NCBI RefSeq assembly: GCF_000397205.1
Contig: NC_021237.1
Coordinates: forward strand, 311,001 to 375,000
DNA: 64,000 nt
From: Pseudomonas protegens CHA0
GTDB lineage: Bacteria; Pseudomonadota; Gammaproteobacteria; Pseudomonadales; Pseudomonadaceae
Direction of reading: 5' to 3'
A program made the position numbers and the translations under genes. The notes under the pieces are model-generated. The model was given only the letters and a program-made list of their open reading frames with translations, was not told where the DNA came from and did not search any database. Each line of letters begins with the position of its first letter. Position 1 is the stretch's first letter. This document shows positions 24,149-36,990 of the stretch, in pieces.

Positions 24149-25306
24149 ATGGCTTTTTTCCGCCTGGCGGCGTTGTTGTGGCTAGGGATGCTGATGAGTC
24201 CGGTGCAGGCTCAGTCGTTGTCGCTCCAGGTGCTGGATGCGGTGGTCAAGGACGCGGTACTGGCCGATGCCGAAGTGCAGTTGGGGCAGGCTTCCGGGCG
24301 GACCGATGCCCAGGGGCGAGTGACGCTGGAGGCCGCCGATTCGCCGGGCAGTGAACTGCTGATCCGCAAGCTCGGTTATGCCGACCTGCGGGCCAAGTGC
24401 CCGTGCCAGGGGCTGAGCTACGCCATGAGCCCGGTGCTCAAGGATCCGCAAAGCCTGCGCGTGGTGCTGAGCTGGAGTGCACCGGGGGAAGACCTGGATG
24501 CGCATTTGAGTTATCCCCACCGGTTGCTGTATTACGCCACCGGCACCGGGCCGGGGGCGCGGATGAATGTGGATAGCACCGACAGCCGCGGGCCGGAGAC
24601 CCTCACCATCGAACAGCCTGTGCCGGGCGATGCCTACGTGTATGCGGTGCACGACTTTACCAACGGCAATAATCCCGAATCCTTGCGCCTGGGCCGCAGC
24701 CAGGCGCAGGTCTTTGTCTATAAGGGTCCGACGCTGATGCGCAGCTACCGGGTGCCACAGAACCGCCAGGGCAACCTCTGGGTAGTGTTTCGCCTGACGG
24801 CCAATGGCCAACTGCAGGACATCGATCGGGTGCTGCAAGGCAACGAGGAAGTGGAGTCGCGGATGAGCGACCTCGATCCGCTGCTACTGGCCAATGGCAA
24901 GCCCATCGATGAAGTGCTGGCCAGGGACGAGGGGCCGGTGGATGCCAAGAGCCTCAACCAGAAAGGCGAGGCTTCCTACCGCAAGGGCGACTTCGGCAGT
25001 GCGGGTATCTACTATCGCGAAGCCATCGAGCTGGATCCAGGCTTTGCCCAGGCCTACAGCAACCTGGCGCTGTCCAACCGCAAGAACAGCCGCCCCGACG
25101 AGGCCGTGGCCGCCGATCGCCAGGCAATCGCCCTGGCCAGTGGCCCGTCGGCACCCACCATACGCGCCAGCGCCTACTACGACATGGGGCGCATCTACGA
25201 AGATGCCGGGCAATTGGTCACGGCGCTGGAGCACTACCGCAAGGCCCGGGAGCAGAAGGCCAACCCGGTGTACGACAAGGCGATAGAGCGGTTGCAGAAC
25301 CGCTGA
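24149..25306 (+). CDS. Exported YfaP/DUF2135 protein with TPR repeats
   Basis: 385 residues from ATG 24149 (aggg 8 bases upstream). Signal peptide with cleavage near VQAQS. Residues ~20-95 look like a carboxypeptidase-regulatory beta-sandwich, ~105-230 like DUF2135/YfaP (VVLSWSAPGEDLDAHLSYP, an Asp-rich metal-site-like loop), and ~270-385 contain two or three TPR units (YRKGDFGSAGIYYREAIELDPGFAQAYSNLAL). Probably a periplasmic scaffold. The next gene, also exported, follows after 67 bases. Confidence 0.7.
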   Translation: MAFFRLAALLWLGMLMSPVQAQSLSLQVLDAVVKDAVLADAEVQLGQASGRTDAQGRVTLEAADSPGSELLIRKLGYADLRAKCPCQGLSYAMSPVLKDPQSLRVVLSWSAPGEDLDAHLSYPHRLLYYATGTGPGARMNVDSTDSRGPETLTIEQPVPGDAYVYAVHDFTNGNNPESLRLGRSQAQVFVYKGPTLMRSYRVPQNRQGNLWVVFRLTANGQLQDIDRVLQGNEEVESRMSDLDPLLLANGKPIDEVLARDEGPVDAKSLNQKGEASYRKGDFGSAGIYYREAIELDPGFAQAYSNLALSNRKNSRPDEAVAADRQAIALASGPSAPTIRASAYYDMGRIYEDAGQLVTALEHYRKAREQKANPVYDKAIERLQNR

Positions 25307-25328
25307 TCACACAGGCAGAAGTTATCTC

Positions 25329-25356
25329 CACAACGCGCCGGCAGTGGCGCGTTGTG
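25329..25356 (+). other. 11-bp hairpin between two exported-protein genes
   Basis: Perfect 11-bp stem CACAACGCGCC / GGCGCGTTGTG with a 6-base loop, 18 bases before the deacetylase start. No T-run; could be an mRNA processing or protective stem. Confidence 0.55.
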
Positions 25357-25373
25357 CATTTATGGAGGTTGGT

Positions 25374-26504
25374 ATGCGAATTCGTGTTTTCCCCTGGTTG
25401 CTGGCGCTGTGTCTGACCACAGGGGTGGCCCAGGCGGCCGGGCCGCTGGTGTTCGCCACCATCGACCGCAGTGGCTGGCCGAATCCGCTGACCAGCGCCG
25501 CAGATTTCGATACCGCCTCCCGGGCCGAGATTCTGATGTTCAGCAAAGCCCTGCTGGCCACCGAGGCCTTGGATGACAAGGCCCTCAAGCAGCGGCTTGG
25601 AGTGCGGCAGCTTGACCGCAAGTCGGTGGATCAACTGCGCCAGCGTTTTTGGGACCAATTGCTGGACAACTACCGGCAGGCCAGCCAGGGCTGTGATGGC
25701 CAGCCTTTCTGTCTGCAGGTACGCAACCTTGGGGAGCTGCGGCAACTGGCGGCCAGTTTCACCGGCGCCAGCAAGGCGGCCTACGGCGCCTGGGGTGAGG
25801 CCAGTGGGCAGTTTCATCAGCAGTACCTCAATGAACAGCTGCGCCTGGCCGCCTTGTTTCCCGCCGTCAGCAGTGAGATCCAGCGCATGGACCCGGCAGA
25901 GCGCCTGGGCGACGAACTGGCAGACCGGCAGTTTCTGCTGACCTTCGACGATGGGCCGAGCCTGAGAGACGGGCCTACGGATCAGTTGATCGAGGTGCTG
26001 CGGGCCTACGATCTGCATAGCCTTTTCTTTGTCCTGGGGGACTCGTTTCAGGCGCGCCTGAGCCAGTCTTCGGCAGGGAAAATGCGCGAGTTGTACGACG
26101 GTCAGTGTGTGGGCGTACACGGCTGGGAGCACAAGTCCCACTCCTCCTGGAACGAATGGCAAAGCTCGGTGATTCGCAGCGCCAACTTGGCCAACCGCAC
26201 GTTGACCAATGAGTACCTGCCGCTGTTCCGGCCGCCATACGGGCAGCGTCGCAGTGACAGCGCCGGGTTCTTCAAGGCCCAGGGGGTGCAGGTGATGCTG
26301 TGGAACATCGACTCCCAGGACTGGAGCAAGAAGGTCGGCGCCGAGGCGGCCGCGCAGCGGGTGCAGACACTGATGCTGCTCTGGCGCCGGGGCATCATTC
26401 TGTTCCATGACACCCATGCCAAGGCCGCCCAGGCGGTGCCGGCCTTGCTCAAGGCCAATCAGCACAACGGCGTGCAGTGGCTGGATTGCCGGACCTTGCG
26501 CTAG
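25374..26504 (+). CDS. Polysaccharide deacetylase (CE4), exported
   Basis: 376 residues; signal peptide to about residue 21 (VAQA). The CE4 NodB domain is at ~185-375 with all motifs: TFDDG (190-194), metal ligands H249 and H253, RPPYG (286-290), the DSQDW loop and FHDTH (344-348). It removes acetyl groups from N-acetylated polysaccharides such as peptidoglycan or an exopolysaccharide. The 160-residue N-terminal helical part is unassigned and may bind substrate. ggagg lies 5 bases before ATG. Confidence 0.88.
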   Translation: MRIRVFPWLLALCLTTGVAQAAGPLVFATIDRSGWPNPLTSAADFDTASRAEILMFSKALLATEALDDKALKQRLGVRQLDRKSVDQLRQRFWDQLLDNYRQASQGCDGQPFCLQVRNLGELRQLAASFTGASKAAYGAWGEASGQFHQQYLNEQLRLAALFPAVSSEIQRMDPAERLGDELADRQFLLTFDDGPSLRDGPTDQLIEVLRAYDLHSLFFVLGDSFQARLSQSSAGKMRELYDGQCVGVHGWEHKSHSSWNEWQSSVIRSANLANRTLTNEYLPLFRPPYGQRRSDSAGFFKAQGVQVMLWNIDSQDWSKKVGAEAAAQRVQTLMLLWRRGIILFHDTHAKAAQAVPALLKANQHNGVQWLDCRTLR

Positions 26505-26518
26505 CGGTGGCCTCCTTT

Positions 26519-26560
26519 AGCGGCAAGCCGGCTCCTGCGCTGGGGCTGGCTTGCCGATGA
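26519..26560. repeat. REP pair
   Basis: CGGCAAGCCGGCTCCTGC and an opposing GGGGCTGGCTTGCCG, in the gap between the deacetylase and the recQ-type gene. Confidence 0.6.
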
Positions 26561-26672
26561 AGCTTCTTGTGCCCGGTATCATCCGGTAGCGCTTTTCCTT
26601 CGACCTTTTCTGGCCCCGCCGACCTGTCCCGCTAGTCTTCAAGACAGGTCAGCGGTCCAAGGAGTGACCCTT

Positions 26673-28607
<1,935 letters not shown>

Positions 28608-28711
28608 AAATCCATCTGCTGAATGCTGCTCATCACAGGAATAAATTTCAAAAATGATGAGGGCCTGACTATGGTGGGGGCTGTCTTTGGATCGCCCACA
28701 AGAGAGCCAAC

Positions 28712-29938
28712 ATGAGCCAGACAGCTTTCGATATTCAGCGCGCCGCCGTGATCGGTGCCGGCACCATGGGCCGTGGCATTGTCATGTGCCTGGCCAATGC
28801 CGGCCTGCCGGTACTGTGGCTGGACAACAACCCGCAGATGCTCCAGCAGGCTCTGGCGGCGGTGGCGGACACCTACGCCCACAACGTGCGCCAGGGGCGC
28901 ATCGATCAGGCCGAGGCCGATGCGCGGGTGGCGCGGATCAAGCCGGCGGCGGATTATCCACAGCTCGCCGACGTGGACCTGGTGATCGAGGCGGTCTACG
29001 AAAACCTCGAACTCAAGCAGCAGATCTTTCGTCAGCTGGACGCGACCCTCAAGCCCGAGGCGATCCTTGCCAGCAACACCTCGGCCCTGGATATCGACGC
29101 GATTGCCGCAGTCACCCAGCGGGCGCCACAGGTACTGGGCCTGCACTTCTTCAGCCCGGCCCACATCATGAAACTGCTGGAGGTGGTGCGCGCGGCCAAG
29201 ACCGCTCCTGCGGTGCTCGACGCTGCCCTGGCCCTGGGGCAGCGTATGGGCAAGGTCAGTGTCGTGGCGGGCAACTGCTTCGGCTTCATCGGCAATCGCA
29301 TGCTCAACACCTACGTGCTCGAGGCGCGCAAGATGCTGCTGGAAGGGGCGTTTCCCTATCAGGTGGATGGCGCCTTGCAGGGGTTCGGTTTCGCCATGGG
29401 CCCGTTCCGCATGTATGACGTGGTGGGCATCGACCTGGGCTGGCGCGCCCGGCAACTGGACGGTGTGGGCCAGGATGCGCCCGAGGTGCAGATCGACAAC
29501 CGGTTGTGCGAGTCGGGTCGTTTCGGCCAGAAGAGTGGCGACGGCTACTACCACTACGAACCCGGCAGCCGCCAGGCCGAGCATGACCTGCAGGTGGATG
29601 CGCTGGTGCTGCAGGTCAGCGAGGAGCTGGGTTACCGGCGCCGGGACATCGGCCCCGAGGAGATCCTCGAGCGCTGCCTGCTGGCGCTGGTCAACGAAGG
29701 GGCGAAGATTCTCCAAGAGGGCATCGCCCAGTCGGCCGCCGACATCGACCGGGTCTATCTCAATGGCTACGGTTTTCCCAAGGATCAGGGTGGGCCGATG
29801 AGCTGGGCGGATGTCCAGGGGCTGGAGCAGGTCCGTCAGCGTTTGCAGCACCTGCAAGCCGAGCACGGGGCGCATTGGCGCCCGGCGCAGTTGATCGAGG
29901 AACTGGCCGCGGCCGGAAAAGGGTTTGCCCAGGCTTAG
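28712..29938 (+). CDS. 3-hydroxyacyl-CoA dehydrogenase
   Basis: 408 residues. NAD-binding Rossmann motif GAGTMGRG at 15-22, ASNTSALDI and LHFFSPAH(IMKLLEVV) of the 3HCDH N-domain, then two C-terminal 3HCDH domains (GNCFGFIGNRM and ERCLLALVNEGAKIL). No enoyl-CoA hydratase half, so it is a monofunctional enzyme of fatty-acid or similar beta-oxidation. The downstream thioesterase gene, 67 bases on, is probably co-transcribed. Confidence 0.9.
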   Translation: MSQTAFDIQRAAVIGAGTMGRGIVMCLANAGLPVLWLDNNPQMLQQALAAVADTYAHNVRQGRIDQAEADARVARIKPAADYPQLADVDLVIEAVYENLELKQQIFRQLDATLKPEAILASNTSALDIDAIAAVTQRAPQVLGLHFFSPAHIMKLLEVVRAAKTAPAVLDAALALGQRMGKVSVVAGNCFGFIGNRMLNTYVLEARKMLLEGAFPYQVDGALQGFGFAMGPFRMYDVVGIDLGWRARQLDGVGQDAPEVQIDNRLCESGRFGQKSGDGYYHYEPGSRQAEHDLQVDALVLQVSEELGYRRRDIGPEEILERCLLALVNEGAKILQEGIAQSAADIDRVYLNGYGFPKDQGGPMSWADVQGLEQVRQRLQHLQAEHGAHWRPAQLIEELAAAGKGFAQA

Positions 29939-30005
29939 CTGCCTGGGGTGAAATGCCGGGCGATCAACCGATCGCCCGGCCTTCAAACGATGGGAGAGAG
30001 CCCTG

Positions 30006-30440
30006 ATGTCCGAGCCTATGCCGCAACGCGGCGACTATCGCCATTTCCAGCCGATCATCACCCGCTGGCATGACAACGATGTCTACGGCCACGTTAACAA
30101 TGTCACCTACTACAGCTTCTTCGACACGGCGGTGAACACCTACCTGATCGAACGGGGCGGGCTGGATATCCATGACGGCGAGGTGGTGGGGTTCGTGGTC
30201 AGCTCGGCCTGCGATTACTTTGCGTCCATCGCCTTTCCCGAACGCATCGAGATCGGTTTGCGGGTCGGCAAGCTGGGCAACAGTTCAGTGCAGTACGAAC
30301 TGGCGGTGTTCAAGGCGGGAGAGGCGGATGCCTGTGCAGCGGGGCGTTTTGTCCATGTGTTCGTGGACCGGGCATCGAACCAGCCGGTGCCGATTCCGCC
30401 CGCATTGCGAGCGGCCCTGGAACAGCTGCTGGTGGCGTGA
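30006..30440 (+). CDS. 4-hydroxybenzoyl-CoA-type acyl-CoA thioesterase
   Basis: 144 residues, hotdog fold. The active-site region RWHDNDVYGHVNNVTYYSFFD (around residues 20-40, D25 in the catalytic position) is the YbgC/4HBT signature. Hydrolyses an acyl-CoA. Its place after the hydroxyacyl-CoA dehydrogenase suggests a shared acyl-CoA pathway, matching the conserved pair seen in P. aeruginosa (PA5188 region, recalled). Confidence 0.87.
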   Translation: MSEPMPQRGDYRHFQPIITRWHDNDVYGHVNNVTYYSFFDTAVNTYLIERGGLDIHDGEVVGFVVSSACDYFASIAFPERIEIGLRVGKLGNSSVQYELAVFKAGEADACAAGRFVHVFVDRASNQPVPIPPALRAALEQLLVA

Positions 30441-30462
30441 ACGTCGATAATTGATCTGGAAT

Positions 30463-30596
30463 CTGTAGCCGCTGCCGTAGGCTGCGATCGGCTCCGCAGG
30501 AGACGCTAACCTGTCTCCACGAGCCGCCTGACACACCGCAGCGCCTGCTCTGGCGAGCCCTGCGGCCTCGCTCGCAGCTTGCGGCAGCGGCTACAG
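30463..30596. repeat. 134-bp element with perfect 15-bp terminal inverted repeats (copy 2)
   Basis: Ends CTGTAGCCGCTGCCG (30463-30477) and its exact reverse complement (30582-30596). Same end sequence as the element at 6191-6329 but a different interior. It fills the gap between convergent genes. Confidence 0.75.
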
Positions 30597-30600
30597 GGGA

Positions 30601-31074
30601 TCAGTCGCGGTAGTGGCGGTGCTTGCGATGCCCGTAGGCATGGCCACGGCCACGGTGGCCGTCGCGGTAGTAGCGGCGGTCGTCGCGGCCGCGGTAGTCG
30701 CGATCTTCCCGGGCACTTTCATTGCCCATGTAGTTGCCCAGCGCGCCGCCGGCGCCACCGCCTGCCGCTGCGCCGATCAGGCTGCCGGTGTTGCCGCCCA
30801 TGCTGCGGCCCACCACGTTGCCGCCGGCTGCGCCCAGGGCGCCGCCAATGGCTGCCTGGCCACGGCTGCGTTTGTCCGCGCCCACTGCGCTACCGCCGGC
30901 GCCGCCCAGGGCCGCACCGATGGCGGAACCGGTATTGCCGCCGATCTGCTGACCGACCACCGAGCCTAGAACCCCGCCCAATGCGCCGCCCACACCTGCT
31001 TCAGTGGTGCCACCGGCAGAGGCGACGCCGCTGACCAGGCCAAGGGACAACAAGAGAATCGAGGAGAACTTCAT
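30601..31074 (-). CDS. Exported glycine-zipper protein
   Basis: 157 residues with a signal peptide (cleavage near ASA-GG). Residues 25-115 are dense GxxxG repeats in several zipper blocks, as in outer-membrane glycine-zipper proteins; there is no lipobox cysteine. The C-terminal 40 residues are rich in Arg, Asp, His, Tyr and Gly and strongly charged. Probably embedded in or attached to the envelope; function unknown. Confidence 0.8.
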   Translation of the reverse strand: MKFSSILLLSLGLVSGVASAGGTTEAGVGGALGGVLGSVVGQQIGGNTGSAIGAALGGAGGSAVGADKRSRGQAAIGGALGAAGGNVVGRSMGGNTGSLIGAAAGGGAGGALGNYMGNESAREDRDYRGRDDRRYYRDGHRGRGHAYGHRKHRHYRD

Positions 31075-31155
31075 AGAGGAGCCTCAAAGGGATGACGGCG
31101 CGATCCTGAGGCTGTACCACGACGCTTACAAACGAAATCCGACGAATAGCACGAG

Positions 31156-31262
31156 TTGTACACAATCTCGTAACTTATTGTTTTTATTGCGGAACTTAAG
31201 TGGTTTTTACGGGTCTTTAGCTACTTCGGAACGGCCGCTTTTATGCAAGAGCGGCCTTTTTT
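31156..31262 (+). ncRNA. Candidate small RNA with orphan terminator
   Basis: An intrinsic terminator (see next entry) points to the plus strand inside a gap whose two neighbours are both on the minus strand, so no gene explains it. Upstream is AT-rich sequence with TTGTAC at 31156 and TAACTTAT / TGTTTTTAT as possible promoter boxes. A transcript of roughly 60-75 bases would fit. No known family was recognised. Confidence 0.4.
31233..31262 (+). terminator. Plus-strand intrinsic terminator without an upstream gene
   Basis: GGCCGCT / AGCGGCC stem (31233-31239 and 31250-31256), 10-base loop, six T residues (31257-31262). On the minus strand there is no T-run. Confidence 0.8.
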
Positions 31263-31292
31263 GTGTCCGCGATTTAGAGTCGTGGGGAAGCG

Positions 31293-31355
31293 TTCGCCGG
31301 CAAGCCGGCTCCTACGGCTTACCTGTCAACCGTAGGGGCTGGCTTGCCAGCGAAG
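31293..31355. repeat. REP doublet
   Basis: TTCGCCGGCAAGCCGGCTCC facing CCGTAGGGGCTGGCTTGCCA, just downstream of the molybdoenzyme stop. Confidence 0.8.
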
Positions 31356-31373
31356 AGACCCTCAAGCCAGGAG

Positions 31374-33722
<2,349 letters not shown>

Positions 33723-33981
33723 GGGCGACTCTCCATCGCAGGCTGCTGACCCGCAGCGCACGCTCGGCGGCAGGTGGACAAGGTTGAGACGCTGCTCGCG
33801 CGGCCAGCGTCTGGCCGGGCAAATGCCTTCGCGTACTAGCGTTCGAGGGATGCTGTGGGGCTGGCTGGCAGCGAGTGCGGGTGCCCGTTTCGCCGGGGCT
33901 GGCGCCGCGCCGGGGTGACCAGCGGCGTAACGGCTCCCAAGACTAAGCGCGGCAATCTGTCGCGTCTAATTGCTAGTACTG

Positions 33982-33995
33982 ATCTATTGATAGAT
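33982..33995. promoter_or_regulatory. Dyad ATCTAT-TG-ATAGAT, possible LysR-type operator
   Basis: Perfect 6-2-6 inverted repeat fitting the T-N11-A LysR box pattern. It lies just past the 3' end of the LysR gene, in the 281-base gap before the molybdoenzyme. The rest of that gap is GC-rich with no gene visible. Confidence 0.45.
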
Positions 33996-34003
33996 GGCGT
34001 CGA

Positions 34004-34891
34004 TCAAGAATCGCCGAAGGATTGCTGGTAGAGGGCGAAGCAGGCTTGCGCCAGGGCCGAGCGCGGCGCGCTGCGGCGCATGATCAGGCCCAGGCGGGCC
34101 AGGGTCTGGGCATCGGCAATGGGTTGCAGGCGCAGGTGCTCGGTGAGGGTTTCCAGGCTGCTGTCCAGAGGCATCACGGCGCAGCACAGGCCGCCATGGA
34201 CCATCTGCACCAGCTGATGGACGGCGTCGGTCTGCAGCACCGGCTGCGGTTGCAGGCCGCGGATGTGGAAGTTGTGGTCGATGGACTGGCGAAAGTGCAT
34301 GCCGCTGGTGAGCAGGCCCAGGGGCAGTTCGATCAGCGCCTCCCAGCTCAGGGGCTGCTCGCCGAAGCTGAAGTGCCGGTGGTCGTAGAGCAGGCCCATG
34401 TGGGTCGGTTCCAGGGGCAGGGAGTCGAAATTCTCGCTGTCCAGGCGCTCCAGGTAGGAAACCCCGAGGTCCAGGCGATTGCTGGCCAACTGTTCGAGGA
34501 TCTGTTCCGAGCTCAGGGACGAGAGTTCGAAGCGCAGGTTCGGGTGCTCGGCATGCAGGCGCTGCAGCAGTGGCTGGGGATTGAAACTCGACAGCGGCAC
34601 CACCCCTACGCGCAGGGTGCCCACCAGGTTGCCGCGGCAGGCGGCGGCCTCGGCCAATAGCCCGTCATGGGCGGTGAGCACGGTGCGGGCCCACGCCAGC
34701 ACCCGCTCGCCGGGTGCGGTGAAGCCTTCGAAACGCTGGCCGCGCTTGACCAGCGGCAAGTCGAGCTCTTCTTCCAGGCTGCGCAGGCGCATGGAGAGGG
34801 TCGGCTGGGTGATGTGGCAGCGCGCGGCGGCTTGGCCGAAATGCCGGGTTTCGTCGAGGGCGATGAGGAATTTCAGCTGCTTGAGGTCCAT
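34004..34891 (-). CDS. LysR-family transcriptional regulator
   Basis: 295 residues. Winged helix-turn-helix at about 15-60 (HFGQAAARCHITQPTLSMRLRSLEEEL) and a substrate-binding domain at ~90-290. Same strand as the molybdoenzyme gene downstream, so regulation of that gene is likely. In P. aeruginosa the pair is PA5179/PA5181 (recalled). Effector unknown. Confidence 0.88.
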   Translation of the reverse strand: MDLKQLKFLIALDETRHFGQAAARCHITQPTLSMRLRSLEEELDLPLVKRGQRFEGFTAPGERVLAWARTVLTAHDGLLAEAAACRGNLVGTLRVGVVPLSSFNPQPLLQRLHAEHPNLRFELSSLSSEQILEQLASNRLDLGVSYLERLDSENFDSLPLEPTHMGLLYDHRHFSFGEQPLSWEALIELPLGLLTSGMHFRQSIDHNFHIRGLQPQPVLQTDAVHQLVQMVHGGLCCAVMPLDSSLETLTEHLRLQPIADAQTLARLGLIMRRSAPRSALAQACFALYQQSFGDS

Positions 34892-35027
34892 CTTCGCTCC
34901 GGAGCGGCAAAAGGCTGGGATTCTACCGCGGGCCTGTGACCTTGGGTCACTGGTCGCCCGGGAACCTCATCCGGCCAGGCTGGTCTAGTCTTTCGCGTCT
35001 GGATCTATCAACCAAGGAGTGTGCGAC

Positions 35028-35468
35028 ATGAGCATTTTCAGCTTTGTGAAGGAAGCCGGTGAGAAACTGATCGACCTGTTGACCCCGGGTAACGCCAATG
35101 CCAGTGAGCAACTCAAGGAGCACATCGAAAAGGTTGGCCTGGGCAATCCCAATGTTCATGCCACGGTGGAAGGTGACAAGGTGATTGTCAGCGGTGAAGT
35201 GGCGAGCCAGGAAGAGAAGGAGAAGATCCTGCTGGCCCTGGGCAACATTTCCGGCGTCGGCAGTGTCGAGGACCAGATCACCGTGACCGGTCCGGCGGTG
35301 GTTTCTGCGGTATTCGTCACCGTGAAGAAAGGCGACACCCTGAGCGCCATCGCCAAGGTGCAGTACGGCGATGCCAACAAGTACAACAAGATCTTCGAGG
35401 CCAACAAGCCGCTGCTGTCCCACCCGGACAAGATTTACCCGGGCCAGGTGCTGCGTATTCCCGAATGA
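35028..35468 (+). CDS. lysM: BON-LysM protein (Kbp/YgaU-like)
   Basis: 146 residues from ATG 35028 (aaggag 8 bases upstream). BON domain at about 25-85 and LysM domain at about 95-146 (VKKGDTLSAIAKVQYGDANKYNKIF ... YPGQVLRIPE). Same two-domain layout as E. coli Kbp, a potassium-binding protein. No signal peptide. The conserved neighbours are the LysR gene and yrfG. Confidence 0.88.
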   Translation: MSIFSFVKEAGEKLIDLLTPGNANASEQLKEHIEKVGLGNPNVHATVEGDKVIVSGEVASQEEKEKILLALGNISGVGSVEDQITVTGPAVVSAVFVTVKKGDTLSAIAKVQYGDANKYNKIFEANKPLLSHPDKIYPGQVLRIPE

Positions 35469-35476
35469 TCGGTTCT

Positions 35477-35532
35477 CTTCGCGGGCAAGCCCGCTCCCAC
35501 GGGGTTCTGTAGGAGCGAGCTTGCCCGCGAAG
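35477..35532. repeat. REP doublet
   Basis: CTTCGCGGGCAAGCCCGCTCC facing AGGAGCGAGCTTGCCCGCGA, between the convergent lysM and yrfG genes; a variant core compared with the other REPs here. Confidence 0.8.
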
Positions 35533-35536
35533 GGCT

Positions 35537-36199
35537 TCACAAGCCTTCGATCAACGCCCGGTAATCCCCCACCGCCGCGAACTCCGCGGTGTCTTTCGGC
35601 CCTCTGCGGCTGTCCGGCTGGCTCACCGCCAGCAACTGCGCCACACCAAAGTCCCGCGCACTGCGCAGGATGGGCAGGGTGTCGTCGATGAACAGGCTGC
35701 GGGCCGGGTCGAACCGGATATCGGCCTGCAAGGCGTCCCAGAACTGGGGGCTTTCCTTGGGGAAACCGTAGTCGTGGGAACTGATCAGGCGTTCGAAGTA
35801 TGGCGCCAGTTCGATCCGTTCCAGCTTCAATGACAGGGAGTCGCGATGGGCGTTGGTGATCAGGATCACCCGCTTTCCGGCTTGCTTGATGGCTGCAAGA
35901 AAGGTGTCTGCGTCCGGACGCAGGGCGATCAGGTGCGCGGTTTCCAGCTTCAACTCGCGCACCGGCAGTTGCAGTTCGGCGCTCCAGAAGTCCAGGCAAT
36001 ACCACTGCAACTGGCCGGCGTTGCGTTCGAACAGGGGCTGCAGCTCCAGCTCGGCCATGGCCCGGCTGACCCCGTGCAGCTCGGCGTAGCGTTGGGGCAG
36101 GTGTTCCATCCAGAAATGGTTGTCGTAGTGCAGGTCCAGCAAGGTGCCGTCCATGTCCAGCAGGACGGTATCGATCTGGTGCCAGGGCAGTAGGGCCAT
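35537..36199 (-). CDS. yrfG: GMP/IMP nucleotidase YrfG
   Basis: 220 residues. HAD phosphatase with D15-M-D17-GT (nucleophile and acid), the ITN motif II, a lysine at GFPKES and LFIDDT motif IV. Removes phosphate from GMP and IMP. Divergent from nudE, 224 bases away. The order cysQ, nudE, yrfG, lysM is conserved in Pseudomonas. Confidence 0.88.
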   Translation of the reverse strand: MALLPWHQIDTVLLDMDGTLLDLHYDNHFWMEHLPQRYAELHGVSRAMAELELQPLFERNAGQLQWYCLDFWSAELQLPVRELKLETAHLIALRPDADTFLAAIKQAGKRVILITNAHRDSLSLKLERIELAPYFERLISSHDYGFPKESPQFWDALQADIRFDPARSLFIDDTLPILRSARDFGVAQLLAVSQPDSRRGPKDTAEFAAVGDYRALIEGL

Positions 36200-36423
36200 C
36201 GAACACTTCTCCAGTGGTAAGAAAACAGCCGACCGGCGGGGTCGACAAGGCCAGTGGGGCAGGGAGGCCCGGTCACTAGAACGGATAGAAAGGAGCCGCC
36301 TCGAAGAGGGCGGTCACACGCAGTAAACAATAGGTTCCGCCGTGGTGCTGTGCACCGGCAATCTGCAACCCAGTCACTTTAAAACAGGCTGTATAGTAAC
36401 CCGCTATCGCCAAGGAGCCCGCT

Positions 36424-36990
36424 ATGCGCCAGAAACCCACCGTACTCGCCCGCGAGATCGTCGCCACCAGTCGTCTGTTCTGTGTCGAAGAGGTGCAGTT
36501 GCGGTTTTCCAATGGCGTCGAACGTACCTATGAGCGCCTGGTGGGCAAGGGCGCCGGCTATGGCGCGGTGATGATCGTGGCAATGCTCGACGCCGAGCAT
36601 GCAGTGTTGGTGGAGGAATACTGCGGAGGCACCGACGCCTACGAGCTGTCGTTGCCCAAGGGCCTGATCGAGCCGGGGGAGGATGTGCTGGCAGCGGCCG
36701 AGCGCGAGCTCAAGGAAGAGGCCGGGTTTGGCGCGCGGCAACTGGAGCACCTGACCGAGCTGTCGCTGTCCCCGGGCTACATGAGCCAGAAGATCCAGGT
36801 AGTGCTGGCCACCGATCTGTATGAAGAGCGCCTGGAAGGCGACGAGCCGGAGCCGATGCGGGTCGACAAGGTCAACCTGCGCGAACTGGCGAGCCTGGCG
36901 CAGAACCCTCAGTTCAGCGAAGGCCGGGCCCTGGCTGCGCTGTACCTGACCCGCGACCTGCTGAGCCAGCGCGGGGTCTTTCAAGCATGA
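36424..36990 (+). CDS. nudE: ADP-compounds hydrolase NudE
   Basis: 188 residues. Complete Nudix box GLIEPGEDVLAAAERELKEE AGF near residues 80-102 with the G-x5-E-x7-REUxEExGU pattern. Cleaves ADP-ribose, NADH and Ap3A-type compounds. A TATAGT (36392-36397) precedes it as a possible -10; caaggagc is the ribosome site. Overlaps cysQ by 4 bases. Confidence 0.93.
   Translation: MRQKPTVLAREIVATSRLFCVEEVQLRFSNGVERTYERLVGKGAGYGAVMIVAMLDAEHAVLVEEYCGGTDAYELSLPKGLIEPGEDVLAAAERELKEEAGFGARQLEHLTELSLSPGYMSQKIQVVLATDLYEERLEGDEPEPMRVDKVNLRELASLAQNPQFSEGRALAALYLTRDLLSQRGVFQA

Noticed and set aside
30601-31074. Glycine-rich repeats read as a tandem DNA repeat or CRISPR-like array
   Set aside because: The periodicity comes from GxxxG codons in a coding frame; there are no identical repeats with unique spacers.
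33723-33761. Upstream ATG 33761 for the molybdoenzyme
   Set aside because: The added residues do not look like the family N-terminus and ggagag points to GTG 33722.
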